Part shown: positions 45,216 through 56,404 of the stretch, piece after piece | Layout of the letters: each line of letters begins with the position of its first letter | Numbering within the stretch: position 1 is the stretch's first letter | Source: Alitta virens | Lineage: Eukaryota; Annelida; Polychaeta; Phyllodocida; Nereididae | Reading direction: 5' to 3' | NCBI GenBank assembly: GCA_932294295.1 | Contig: OW028586.1 | Span: 6,787,701-6,851,700 of the forward strand | Length of the DNA: 64,000 nt | Translations under genes and position numbers: made by a program | The notes under the pieces: generated by a model | The model's input: the letters and a program-made list of their open reading frames with translations, nothing else | What the model was told of the DNA's origin: nothing | The model's database searches: none

Positions 45216-47651
45216 ATTCAACTAGAAAAGGAATATTGCCCTATGATCTTATGATGTTATATATGTTTAAGTTATTGTATATTGCTAAATAAATAAATAA
45301 ATTATAAAATTAAAAAATATAAATTAAATTTTATTCTCTTTTAAAAGTGTTCTTAAAAAATTATAATTCCACTTGCCTTTTATTGTTGTGTCATTGTTTA
45401 TTTACTGTCCAATTTCACATTTCACATTTACAAGTAAACATTATTTGACTGGATTTCGTCTGTCCAATGTTATTATTTCTATATTATAAAAAATATAATA
45501 ATAATCCCACGTGCCTTTTTTTTGTTGTGTCATTGTTTTTTTTTACTGTGCAAAAACCTTATTTGAATGGATTTCTTCTGCCCAATGTTATTATTTCTAT
45601 ATTATAAAAAAAGGTATTAGGTTATTTCTCTATTATTTAATGTTAAATGTTTGATTGATTATTTATTATGTACTTCCTTAATACCTAACAACATAACCTA
45701 TGTTTATGGATAGATAGGCCTACTGCCTTTGGCAAGCCTGCCAACCGAATGACTTGATTGCAATTAGCGTAAAATGCCACCCCTTTTTTTATTGGCTAAC
45801 TTGGGTATAGCCCAAGTCTGATTGGTTAATTCGTGAAGGCTGTTGTTCTGAGACTGTCAGCATAAATAAATAAAAGAATAGTGAAATATTAATTATGGTC
45901 CCAAAATACTACCAAGTTATTAAAAGTCAATATAAATTTTTTGTAGCTTTTTTTTGAGAAATAGAATCCATATAATGAAATTATTTTTAACGATTAATTA
46001 TTAGTTTTTCTCATTCCCAAATTAATTTAATAAAAGTCAAGAAAATAGACCAAATATTAAGCGAGATATTCATCTGAGAATGCAGTTCTCTGGCGGCGGC
46101 CAGGTGCTCTGTGTATGGTCATGACTTGAATGGTGTGGTCAATATTTTTGACCATGATATATATACATTGTTTGGATGAGCTTTATTGCAATTCATTTCT
46201 ACTCTCAGAACAACAGCCTTTCAATCCGAAAACATGATAGAATCAGTATAAACTATGCTACAATACAGTTTTAATTTGACGAAAATCGGACTAATATTAG
46301 GGGAGCAGCAGTCTTTTAAAGAAGGGCTCAGCTCTTCCTGCATTGATACAGTCAGGGCGCGGACGTCTGCGAGAGCACCACTGTTTGCCTCCGCCAACCT
46401 AGCTACCTTCTCAGACGAATATCTCGCTTAATATTTGGTCTATTTTCAATCAGAAAACACGTATGGAATCAGTATGATTTATACTACAATTCAGTCCTGA
46501 TTTGACGAAAATCGGATTAATATAAATGGAGCAGCAGCCGCCGCAAGACAACTGCCTTCTCAGACAAATATCTCGCTTAATATTCGGGTTTTTTTAAATC
46601 CGAAAATACGTATGGAATCAGTATGAGCTATACTGCCATTCAGTCTTTATTTGAGGAAAATCGGACTAATATTAGAGGAGCAGCAGCCTTTTAAAGTATA
46701 TACCTCCCTGCCTACGCTGACCCTGGTAGCAAAAAGCCGGCGGGTTACCCGTAAAAGCCGGCGGGTTACCCGCCGGCTTCCACGGGTCACCCGCCGGCTT
46801 CCACGGGTATTTTTTATTTTTTTTACACCCGTGAGATTTCCACGGTTGTGCCATGCAAGCATGGCACAACCGGCTACCGGGGCCAGGTTTCGCGGCTTGG
46901 CCAAGGGTCCCACGGGTGCTTGCCGGGTATCCCCGGGTATCCACGGGTGGCCATATTGGGGCCGCCGGCTTGGAGCCGGGTAGCGATTTCCGCAACTATT
47001 ACGTAATACTACGGGTTCACTACGGCACAACCGGCCCGTGTGACAGGGGCTTTACGTCCTGTATTTCTGCACCAGTTGGGCTAATTAGGACAGGCAGAGA
47101 CCATGGCAATGAGACGAAGGCGGAAACAGCCATCCAACTTAGGCTCGACTGGGAATCGAACCCGGGATCCAGCGGTTGGAAGCCCAGAGCGTTACCTCTG
47201 AGCTAGGTCCCTGCCCTGAGGTGTTGGACAAACAGCATTCAGCTTTCATCCTGCTGAATGACACTGCTCAGTCACCATCACTTCAGAATAAGTCAATATT
47301 TTCACTGGATAATATAGCACACTGTTGGAAAATTACACTGCATGTGTGTTTGTGTTTTGTGTGCATACAAAAGAATTATAAATACACTACAAAACACAAA
47401 TGGCTATTCCTAGTAGCTTTTTGTAGCTTTTCAGGCAGTTAATAAAAAATACGCTGCTGTAAGCTTTCCAACTTTTAAAAGTAATTGGCCCTCATAATAC
47501 ACTGCAACGACTGTGTAGCTTTTTAATGTAGAAAACATCCTTTACTTTTTATCTCTTAGCTATTCACGGACACATGTTCCATTACATTACAGAACATGGA
47601 TAATGCGATATCTTAAACAATTTAAGGAACCACCTATTCCTTTTTAGCACT

Positions 47652-47779
47652 GGGTGGGTGGGTGATTGGGGCTTTACGTCCTGTATTTCTGCACCAGTTG
47701 GGCTAATTAGGACAGGCAGGGACCATGGCAATGAGACGAAGGATGAAACAGCCAACCAACTTAGGCTTGACCGGGAATC
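47652..47779 (-). mobile_element. 5'-truncated SINE with GGGT tail
   Basis: Flanked by exact 14-bp duplications TCCTTTTTAGCACT (47638-47651 and 47780-47793). The tRNA head is lost just upstream of box B. The tail is (GGGT)n in place of (GT)n. Confidence 0.92.
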
Positions 47780-47793
47780 TCCTTTTTAGCACT

Positions 47794-48974
47794 AGCCTTT
47801 AAATATATTTACACATCATCATATTTCACCCTTAGGTCTTTCTTGGAGATGCTGAACGCACTCTGTATGTCATAACCTCAGGCACTATTGCCTGAGGGCA
47901 CTAATGCCTGCCTACGTAGGACCTGCGCTTAATAGCCTCAGGCGCATACAGGGTCCTTTGAACTAATAGCCTCGGGTGCCGGCACGGTCCTTTGACGACA
48001 AGCGGGTACTATTGTAGTAATATGCAAGGTCTTCACCTGAGGCAGAATTCCGTTCCACTTAGGTTATCATTTGTACAAGGTAACAAAATCAACATATTTG
48101 AAGTTATTGTTTTGACCCGTGACCTCAAAAATAGGTCAAGGTGACCCATCTTCGAACTCATCAAAGGTCTATCCCAAAAGCATAATCCCTGTGGGTTGCA
48201 TGATCCTATAAAACAAATTAAAACCATATATTATAATTTCCTGATTAAAGGGATTAATCATTACTATTATTATTTATGATTATGATTGCACAATGTTATA
48301 TAATAATTTGATTGTCAGAATGTCTATCTTTTATCAATATTCTAAACTATTCCGTTGAAACATTTTTTGATGGTTGCATGTCCTGTGTAACATTAAAGTT
48401 GGTATACTTATAGAGTATACTTTTGCAAGGCAATAGATATAGCGAGAGCTAGTTGTATGGAGAGCTAGACAGTAACAGTGTGCACTGCCACCAGGATGCC
48501 CAAAACTTTCAAGGAGACGACTTAAAAATTCATGAAGTCTTACAGGGTGCGGCCTAAAAACTTGACCCAGGCATCTCCTCTTTCGGGATAGCTCTGGGTT
48601 ACTCAAATGCTTATGAGGTCTTTTAAAGTTTTGTCACATTTAGTCAGGGTTATAAGCAATTGGTCATTGTGGTATTTTTTATCTGATAATGTCAGACAAT
48701 ATAAGTGTCTGAATTATTGAGAGAGTGTATGCTGCAGGGCTTGTTCTGAGTAACACACATCACAGAAGTCAAATTTCGGTCTGCTAGCATGGTGTCTCTT
48801 GTTGCAGAAAAGTTTACAAATTAAAGATTTCCTAGTAACTACACGTCTAAAGCCAGAAAATAAAATATTTGCACAGAAACCTCCTTCAGTGTTTTCTATA
48901 AATGTATATGTATATTACGGTAATAGATGATAGGAAGGTTGGTTCCTGTTTTGATCCAGCAAGGTCATAAAATT
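47794..48974. other. Intergenic, short GC-rich repeat but no gene
   Basis: Near 47,870-48,000 the words ATAGCCTCAGGCGCATACAG and ATAGCCTCGGGTGCCGGCAC and GGTCCTTTGA repeat. A minus-strand frame of 90 codons (48,606-48,334) has no recognised similarity and no flanking splice support. Confidence 0.4.
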
Positions 48975-49800
48975 AAAACAGAGAAATAGTGTAGAGGCTC
49001 TCTAGGTTAAACTTAATTATCTATATTTGGTAGTAGAAACCAGAAACATGTAAAAATTCAATAATTTTCTGAGTTGGATATCTTGCAAAGAGATGTTGTA
49101 GGGTAGTAGCTTGAAACAAAGGTCTTCTTACGCGTTGTAAGTGGATGCATTCTAATAAAATATGTTTGATTGTAAGGGGGCACTGACAACTCTGGCATAC
49201 TGGTGCCGGTTCATTAACTAGAAGATGCGAATGTGTAAAGCCCCTGTCACACTAGGCTGTTTTAGCCGTAGTTAACCCGTAGAGTGACGTAACGGTTATG
49301 TAACAGCTTTTTCCGCCGGGTTGGCGACAGATTCTGGCAGCAAAAAAAGGCGGGGCAGCACCCGTTGGGTTCTACGGGTTACCCGCCGGGTATCCACGGG
49401 TAGCCGTTTGGTAGCCGCCGGGTTGGAGCCGGGTAGCGCGTTGCGTAACAATTGCGTAATACTACGGGTTCACTATGGCTAAATCGCCTAGTGTGACAGG
49501 GGCTTAATTCTTGAATGTCCTATAAGGCATCTGTGATATATTCCTTGATCTTTGCGAGTATTAAACCTGCCGGGTATTAACGCAAGGTAAAATTGAATGC
49601 AACTTATTGTTATTACATTCATTCCACAGTCTTTGCCAGCAAGAAATGATAAAAGATTTTATAGTCATTTCAAAATCAGTGTATGGAATAGTGTAAAAGT
49701 TATCTCTTTTATAAGAGCCCTTTTTGCTGCCAGGTCTGCTTTTTTATTCCCTTGAATGCCCGCATGTCCAGGAATCCAACAAAATGTAATGGCTTTCATG
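48975..49800 (-). mobile_element. I-like LINE 3' end with RNase H region, carrying a MITE
   Basis: The minus strand reads WIPGHAGIQGNKKADLAAK-like residues near 49,745-49,790, the RNase H C-terminal motif (GH..I.GN..AD). It then continues with the same zinc-knuckle region and 3' end as 34,262-34,800. Frameshifts show decay. The MITE at 49239-49504 interrupts it at a site that is intact in the 34-kb copy. Confidence 0.85.
49239..49504. mobile_element. 266-bp complete MITE of the foldback/Harbinger-like family
   Basis: Begins AGCCCCTGTCACACTAGGC and ends GCCTAGTGTGACAGGGGCT, with further inverted homology inward (GTAGTTAACCCGTAG / CTACGGGTTCACTATG). Flanked by TAA (49236-49238 and 49505-49507). 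The undisturbed LINE copy near 34,565 reads GCGTAAGTCTTGAATG where this one reads GTGTAA, element, TAATTCTTGAATG, confirming the 3-bp duplication. Confidence 0.92.
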
Positions 49801-50140
49801 CATTATCAACGAAATGTAAATTCAAAAATGGCACAGAAATTGATTAAAATTGGAAGAAATCAACATCTGAGTGCGTAGTAGTGTGCTATTATACACACAG
49901 TACAAACATTTTTTTATTTCATATTTATAACTTCTACCCACCGATTCTTAGATTACCAACACGGCTCAAAAGAATACTGAAGTTATGCTGAACAAAATGG
50001 CAGCTGTCCATGAAATTTATTGTAATTGCTCCTCCACTAAGTGGTATCAAAAACCTATACACACCAAAATTAACTATCTCACTTGGTTTTTGAGTTAGAG
50101 CCATTTTACTGAATTTGGTGAACTGGGCGTTTTTAGGGGT

Positions 50141-50329
50141 GGGTGGGTGGGTGATTAGGGCTTTATGTCCTGTATTTCTGCACTAGTTGGGCTAATTAGG
50201 ACAGGCAGAGACCATGGCAATGAGACGAAGGATGAAACAGCCATCCAACTTAGGCTCGAACGTGAATCGAACCTGGGACCCAGCGGTTGGAAGCCCAGAG
50301 CGCTACCTCTGAGCTAGGCCCTCGCCCCT
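50141..50329 (-). mobile_element. Full-length SINE with 14-bp duplications
   Basis: Exact duplications GCGTTTTTAGGGGT at 50127-50140 and 50330-50343. A complete tRNA-like head (box B GTTCGATTCACG) and 3' body; the tail is (GGGT)n. Confidence 0.94.
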
Positions 50330-50343
50330 GCGTTTTTAGGGGT

Positions 50344-50768
50344 AGAGGTAATTTTCTTTGATATTTGGCCCCACTATCACCATGTTCTTCCCTGTACTAT
50401 AAATTCTGATCGTGTAGCTAGCTATAACAGTACTACATAAGGAAATTTTTGACCAAATTTGGTTGCTCTATCTGCAATATTCAGGGCCTGAGATGGGATC
50501 AAACTTTTGACTTTCCAATTGAAAGCAATATTTTAGAGATTTCGAGCTAAATAAGAACATTTTGCACAAAGGATACATAGTTTATGACATGAAACATCAC
50601 TGGAACTATGTTAGCTATTATATATGTGCCAACATGATAAAGGTTAATTTTATATCTATGGGTGATTTATAGTGTGATATTCCATGAAATGTCAATTTTG
50701 CCAGTTCCGTGAAATGATGCTAAACCATTATAAAAACGGCCTGTACAGCAGTGTACAGAAACAACTGT
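50344..50768. other. No recognised feature
   Basis: AT-rich intergenic sequence between repeats, without supported coding. Confidence 0.4.
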
Positions 50769-50905
50769 GTGTGTGTGTATGTGTGTGCGTGTGTGCGTGT
50801 GTGTGTTATTGTTTAACGCCTCATCAGCACCTGAGTGGGCTATGTAGAGGATCTATGTAGTTAAGATTGATTATCTATATGTGGTAGTAGAAACCAGAAC
50901 ATTTA
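50769..50905 (-). mobile_element. Short LINE 3' tail insertion
   Basis: (GT)n then GTTATTGTTTAACGCCTCAT and GGTAGTAGAAACCAGAAC. Same 3' end as the LINE at 34,262, truncated to about 130 bases. Confidence 0.85.
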
Positions 50906-51537
50906 TACTTTTGTACTATATTGATATTTTTAAGGACTCCATGAACCATTGCCATGAAAACTTGTTGTGCAAATTGTGGTACTTAAAATGACTAGACCTA
51001 ACGGCTCTCATGACAGAGGAACAGACAAGTTAAGACAATGGTGAGCGTGAGGCCTGGGACTACTAAAAAATGTCAATAAAATGATGAGAAGATGATCCCT
51101 GAATGTTATGTGAAATAACGTATAAATTATAAGTGCAACATTAATTTCTCTGCTATTTATAAGTACTAACTGCACAACACGTGAAGACAGGCCTATATAT
51201 TATGATCCTTACTGGGGGTCTCCATGCATTTTTTGCATAATTCATACTTATACTTAAGTCTTTTTATCTGTGTATCTGGCCCTTTGTTTCTTGTTTATTA
51301 TGACCTACTTGTCACGGTAGACTGTTCCTAATGAATGAATTTTAGACATGCACAGGTCATAAGAGATAAATGTACGAATCATAATTTACAATTTACCCTT
51401 AATTGCATATAATAAAATTCATTTGTTCTGGCATTCTAATAGCAAGAGTTAAGTGCAATTTGGATATCTGACAAGTTAGGATCCAATTCGCTGCATTTCC
51501 CGCCATTTTTGCCGCTCCGAAGATCGACAGTGTAGCC

Positions 51538-52719
51538 TAGCCAGAACCGACCTACATTGCATTAGATGCGATGTAGGGTCGGAACGCCTGCTTTAGGAAT
51601 TCATGGACGCTCAAATTTACGACAAACGTTTACTAAAAGGCTAGTTCCCACTCAAGCCAAAAAGTCAATATTTTTTCATCCAGGACCTTGTAACCCTGTC
51701 CTATGGACAGTAGCTACAAGTCCCCTGTCCATAGGACAGGGTTACAAGGTCCTGGATGAAAAAATATTGACTTTTTTGCTTGAGTGGGAATTAGCCTTTT
51801 AGTAAACGTTTGTCATACAACATACACTCACTGTAGCGTTAGACATACCTTTTTTCTATTGTGTCGCGCTCAGATATGGTTGATTTCTTCCAATATTAAT
51901 CGATTTCTGTGCCATTATCGAATTCACATTTCGGTAAACAAAGCTTGAAGCTTGGCCGCCTAGTTCCGACAAACTCACAAGAGGGCTCTGGCGATGTTTC
52001 AACGCCCCTAGTGGCACACAGAATAGCGCTGGAAAGTCCGTAGTTTTCTCAATTTCACAATTAAAATATTTTAATAAACTATTCCACACGATTCCACTGT
52101 TCTATGGGTCTAATGAAGCTAAATTATTAGATATTCATCTGCACCATTGCACCTGGGTGGCGCTGTGATGTCGCCGGAGCCCTCTAGTGAGTTTTAGTGT
52201 AAGTAGACATCAATAACATGGTCCATTCGTCACAGCACGATTCGTCTTCGTAGAAACTGGAGGGTTCATCACTCAAAAAAAGGTCAGTTCTTCACCGGCA
52301 GTTAACATATTTTATATAATAGCAGTGACCATACACTGTGTACCGGCCAAATCAACCAATTTCGGATGACAAATCGACCAAATTCGGGTGTTGAACGGAC
52401 CAGTTTTCATTGGGTTCAATCAGGCAATGACGAATCGACCTGCTACCGGTGAAAGCATGAACCAAGCGAACGTGAATTTTGAAAATGCTCTTAAAAAGGA
52501 TGTTTCCAGTGGCTTTTTCAGTAAAATCTGCGTGAAATTAGTAAACGGAGTAGTAATCCTGTACATAACAACAAAATAAGGTATGCTAAAGTGTTTATTG
52601 AGAAAAATGTGTCGTAATTTTGAGCGTCCATGAATTCCTATAGCAGGCGTTCCGACCCAACATCGCATCTAATGCAATGTAGGTCGGTTCTGGCTATATG
52701 GACAGGGGACTTGTAGCTA
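51538..52719. mobile_element. Composite element carrying the exon-like segment, copy 2
   Basis: Flanked by AGTGTAGCC (51529-51537 and 52720-52728). The left end is TAGCCAGAACCGACCTAC, repeated inverted at 52,612-52,697. The inner part 51,621-51,814 is a palindrome with arms of about 90 bases around a short loop near 51,710-51,722. The exon-like frame lies inverted at 51915-51849, with a stop (TAG) near its end where copy 1 has TAT. It appears to be two element copies joined head to head. Confidence 0.75.
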
Positions 52720-53181
52720 AGTGTAGCCTAGTTCTTGCCTGTCCATCCTGTCAAGCTCCACATCAATATTCTCACCAGCGGCACTATAGTGGGGCTGCAT
52801 TCCAGGCCATGAGCCGTAAAATTCAGCAAAAGAATGCAAAAATAGCCATATTTTTGCCAATTTTCTCCATGAAGGCCAGTTATTTTCAATCCGCCGAACA
52901 GCCGGCCATCTACATCCTTAGTCGCTCAGTTTAAGACCATTCTTAGACCCTCTCACTTGCTCCCCAAACAGTGAACAAAACACTCCAGCTCACCTCTCAT
53001 GACAGAGAACTGAATCAGCTAACTGAATGCAATGACAAGAGAACCCAGAGGATTTCTGTCAAATACCCACTAGGGTCACATCACAGCAGGCCATGAGGCG
53101 CCCTTGTGTTATGCGCAAGGCTGGGAGAAGCCCATTGGAACAAAATGCACCATTTCTGCATAATGAACACCAACCATAATT

Positions 53182-53529
53182 ATGGCAGAGATTAAGTCTA
53201 CTTTCGTCTGCAAGGAAAGTGACCAGTGTTACTACGTGTCCTTAAGTAATTGGTTACAGAAAGACACCAAGGCATGCCAAGACAAATCAGTTTACCTTTG
53301 CAGGGCCTTAAGTGCAGCTTGGATAACTAGAGAAGGATTGGACACTTCGAAAGTAATAAAACAATATTCATTATTAGGTGAATTAAGAAGAGACAAATTC
53401 GCCCAGAGCTGGCCCAAGGGCCCCTGCTGCTTCCTTAAATACATAAATTCTTTGATGTTCACGCTGCACTTCAGTGAGCATCAGTTGCAAAGCTCGACTT
53501 ATATTACAGCATCATCAATTGGTCATTAG
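53182..53529 (+). CDS. Unrecognised 115-codon open frame, doubtful
   Basis: The ATG at 53182 gives MAEIKSTFVCKESDQCYYVS and continues with SKVIKQYSLLGELRRDKFAQ to a stop. It lies just beyond the 3' end of RPS5, convergent with it. There is no domain I can name, no clear splice sites used and no similar copy in the window. It may be a decayed gene or retrocopy, or chance. Composition is less AT-biased than the surroundings, the main reason to list it. Confidence 0.2.
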   Translation: MAEIKSTFVCKESDQCYYVSLSNWLQKDTKACQDKSVYLCRALSAAWITREGLDTSKVIKQYSLLGELRRDKFAQSWPKGPCCFLKYINSLMFTLHFSEHQLQSSTYITASSIGH

Positions 53530-53702
53530 GACAGTAGTGAAACACAGTGTGAATCATTTAAGTATCGAAGTGTCCAGCAAGCACTTCCATAATATTAATG
53601 AAATTCACAAGCCTTGAGGCGGCCTTTTTCAGAGAAAGCAACCTTGCATAGCAGCGACACATTTTAAAGAAAAAGAAAAAAATTGAGTGCATCCAACATT
53701 TT

Positions 53703-53708
53703 TTTATT
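53703..53708 (-). terminator. RPS5 polyadenylation signal
   Basis: AATAAA on the minus strand, about 30 bases past the RPS5 stop codon. A short 3' UTR is usual for ribosomal protein genes. Confidence 0.75.
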
Positions 53709-53736
53709 TGTAAATGTACATTGTTTGGTAATGCGT

Positions 53737-54033
<297 letters not shown>

Positions 54034-54401
54034 CTAGCAAAAAAACAAAGAACAAATAAATCAGTATCGCGTAACAAAATTCTGCTTTCTTTGATAATGT
54101 AATTCATATTTGGTTATGAAAACAAATGGCAATAAAGCCAAATTCTCAATCAAAAAATAACAAAACTATGACAGAGAATCTATGAATCATAAACCAAAAC
54201 GGTCAATGGTCGCTACAATCAGGTGACCATCATGATCAATAACTTGAGAAACTCTGCTCTTAAAACAATGACACAAAAATTACATGAACTCTTCCATTAA
54301 TTTCAGTCAACAGAGCTACATTCACATGCTTTAAATTTTGCAGAATGTATTTATGAATCGATCATTACACAAAGTAATGTTGGCACGATTACATATTTCT
54401 G

Positions 54402-54476
54402 CTCAGATCAGAGTATAATTATGACAACATAAATGATTCAGTCATATGCTTGTCTTTAATATTCATCATTTCTGCA
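54402..54476 (-). ncRNA. SNORD27-like snoRNA, intron 2 copy a
   Basis: Box C ATGATGA (54469-54463), guide GACAAGCATATGA, D' CTGA (54441-54438), TGTTGTC C'-like box and D box CTGA (54411-54408). The terminal pairing is CTGC/GCAG, weaker than the 8-bp stem of the intron 1 copy. Lies in the internally deleted first array unit, closest to exon 3. Confidence 0.75.
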
Positions 54477-54715
54477 GGTCTGATAAGCTATTAACAAATA
54501 TATAAATATGAACGTCAGGATAATATAATAATATATACTAAACCAAAGTTATTTCAACAGTGTATTATTGGCTTCAACACTTCAGTGGAATGAAGTTCAA
54601 AACACTATTGTGACTCATAAAAAGTTTGGTAAAGCTTCATCACATTTTTAAATACCCGATTGATAAATACATTTGTATATGGATTACCCAAAGGAGAACA
54701 CACATATTGTGCAAA

Positions 54716-54797
54716 GATCAGAGTAATATATGACAACATAATAACAATTTAATTATTTCAGATAGTCATATGCTTTGTCATTATATTCATCATAAAA
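54716..54797 (-). pseudogene. Degenerate SNORD27-like copy with altered guide
   Basis: Box C ATGATGA is present (54793-54787), but the guide reads GACAAAGCATATGACTAT before CTGA. An extra A interrupts the pairing with 18S and D' is shifted. Probably a decaying paralogue. In the long units the matching position (55,905-55,960 and 62,070-62,130) keeps AAGCATATGACTG but has lost box C. Confidence 0.5.
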
Positions 54798-55581
54798 TGT
54801 GTCCCGTTTGACATTAGAAAAAAACATAATATTTTTGATTTGGGGCAAGTCTGCCTTGAGTCTGCACAATGTGTATAATATTATGATCAAATGCTCATTG
54901 TGAATAACCTATAGCTGGTAGTAGCTAAATTTTGGGGAAGCAAACGAAATGCTAAGATGTTAGTTGAATGACAGACACCAACCTCATTATTGTATTCCGC
55001 TACAGTATTCAGGAATAATATTTTTCACAGGATATTTCACACAATGAGTGGTAGATAATTGAGTGGAGAAAAAAGAAAGGGAGAGGGACAGAATAATATC
55101 TGATCCTGTTACGTCTCTTGACTCTGACTAACAGCTAGTCGTAAGCTTGACTTTGCCTGCAAAACAAGACGTTACAGTTTGCTATATTCTAAATTTAAGG
55201 TTTATACTGACACATTAAAGTGTTTGGGAAGTGTAAATCTGTCAGTTATAACAAGAGGATAGTATTTAATGGCGACTTTGCATAATTTGAGCTTGTTATT
55301 AGTTATTACTACATTGTAGCAATCAAATAACAAGAAAAAGTTTCTGGCCCAAAATTGCTGTGAAACACAAAATAGAACATCTTAATACTCATGACCAAAT
55401 GAATAACTCGAAAAAACTAATTTCTTAAAACAATGACAAAAAGAAAACATGAATTTTTCCATTAATTTCAAGAAAATTTTGATCAGTCAACAAAGCTACA
55501 TCCACATGCTTTAAATTTTACAGAATGTATTCATGAATCGATCATTACACAAAGTAATGTTGGCACGATTACATATTTCTG

Positions 55582-55656
55582 CTCAGATCAGAGTATAATT
55601 ATGACAACATAAATGATTCAGTCATATGCTTGTCTTTAATATTCATCATTTCTGCA
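55582..55656 (-). ncRNA. SNORD27-like snoRNA, intron 2 copy b
   Basis: Same C, guide, D', C' and D boxes as copy a with no change seen in the guide. It is part of the first long array unit. Confidence 0.75.
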
Positions 55657-56327
55657 GGTCTGATAAGCTATTAACAAATATATAAAAATGAACGTCAGGA
55701 TAATATAATAATATACTGCACCAAAATTATTTCAACAGTGTATTACTGGCTTCAACAATTCAGTGGAATGAAGTTCAAAACACTATTGTGATTCATAAAA
55801 AGTTTGGTAAAGCTTCATCACATTTTTAAATACCCGATTGATAATTACATTTGTATATAGATTACCCAAAGGAGAACACACATATTGTGCAAAGATCAGA
55901 ATAATATATGACAACATAATAACAATTTAATTATTTCAGACAGTCATATGCTTGCTTAGAAATTTCTATGCACCATTTTGCCGCTTTCTATGAAAGCTCA
56001 ATTCTACTGTAATCACTATTAGATACTGCGGGTGCAACCGAGCATGCATAATGACGTACTGTATATACAAGTTTCTTACGTTTCTTTATATTTATAAATA
56101 TGCCCGCCCAGGAAAGCTACATATTGTCACACAAACACATACACATTGCATAGCTAAAGTAATTCGGCATTTTAAGTGCCATTGTTATGGCTTACGGAGG
56201 GCGCTGGTTTGGACTATGCCTGTATTTAGTTAAGTAATCACAGTAATGGCAAACAATGTATCAATGCCAAGGTGACCTTCACAACCATTCAAATGCCAGA
56301 ATCAATGGGACTACACTGTTGTGATCA

Positions 56328-56404
56328 GATCAGAGTATATTTGACTACATAATAACTTAGTTATTTCAGATAGTCATATGCTTTAAAATTAATTCATCAT
56401 ATCT
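56328..56404 (-). ncRNA. Diverged SNORD27 paralogue with shifted D', copy 1
   Basis: Box C ATGATGA, guide region AAGCATATGACTAT directly followed by CTGA (instead of ATATGA then CTGA), TATGTAGTC in the C' position and a CTGATCTGATC end. The insertion of CTAT moves D' by 4 nt. The guide can still pair with TAGTCATATGCTT of 18S for 13 bases, but the +5 position now falls on the U four bases upstream of the usual A. Confidence 0.6.

Larger units (their letters stand above)
41273..47051. mobile_element. 5,779-bp foldback, PIF/Harbinger-like element with nested insertions
   Basis: Both ends are complete: AGCCCCTGTCACACGGGCCG at the left and CGGCCCGTGTGACAGGGGCT at the right, flanked by TTA. The next roughly 40 bases (GCCGTAGTGAACCCGTAGTA) are also inverted repeats. 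GC-rich 21-bp repeats follow at each end, then inverted GGAGCAGCAGCC/GCTGCTGCTCC modules (41,600-42,110 and 46,200-46,690). The middle (43.3-46.0 kb) is not shared with the 8,320 copy and holds other repeats, so it looks like later nested insertion. No transposase frame was found, so mobility would need an enzyme encoded elsewhere. Confidence 0.82.
41251..47216 (-). mobile_element. SINE split by the 5.8-kb foldback element
   Basis: The SINE 3' end lies at 41251-41272 (GTGTGTGTGATTAGGGCTTTA) and the rest at 47052-47216 (TTACGTCCTGTATTTCTGCA through GAGCTAGGTCC). The two halves join at a duplicated TTA to give the sequence found in uninterrupted copies. This proves the boundaries of the inserted element. 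Confidence 0.9.

Noticed and set aside
46651..47206. Overlapping frames of 107-127 codons on both strands near 46.7-47.2 kb
   Set aside because: Caused by GC-rich 21-bp repeats and the terminal repeats of the foldback element, where all frames stay open.
55780..55830. Second C/D snoRNA using GTGATGA near AAGCTTTACC and a later CCACTGA
   Set aside because: Box-like words are spaced acceptably, but the candidate guide matches rRNA only over about eight bases and no terminal stem forms.
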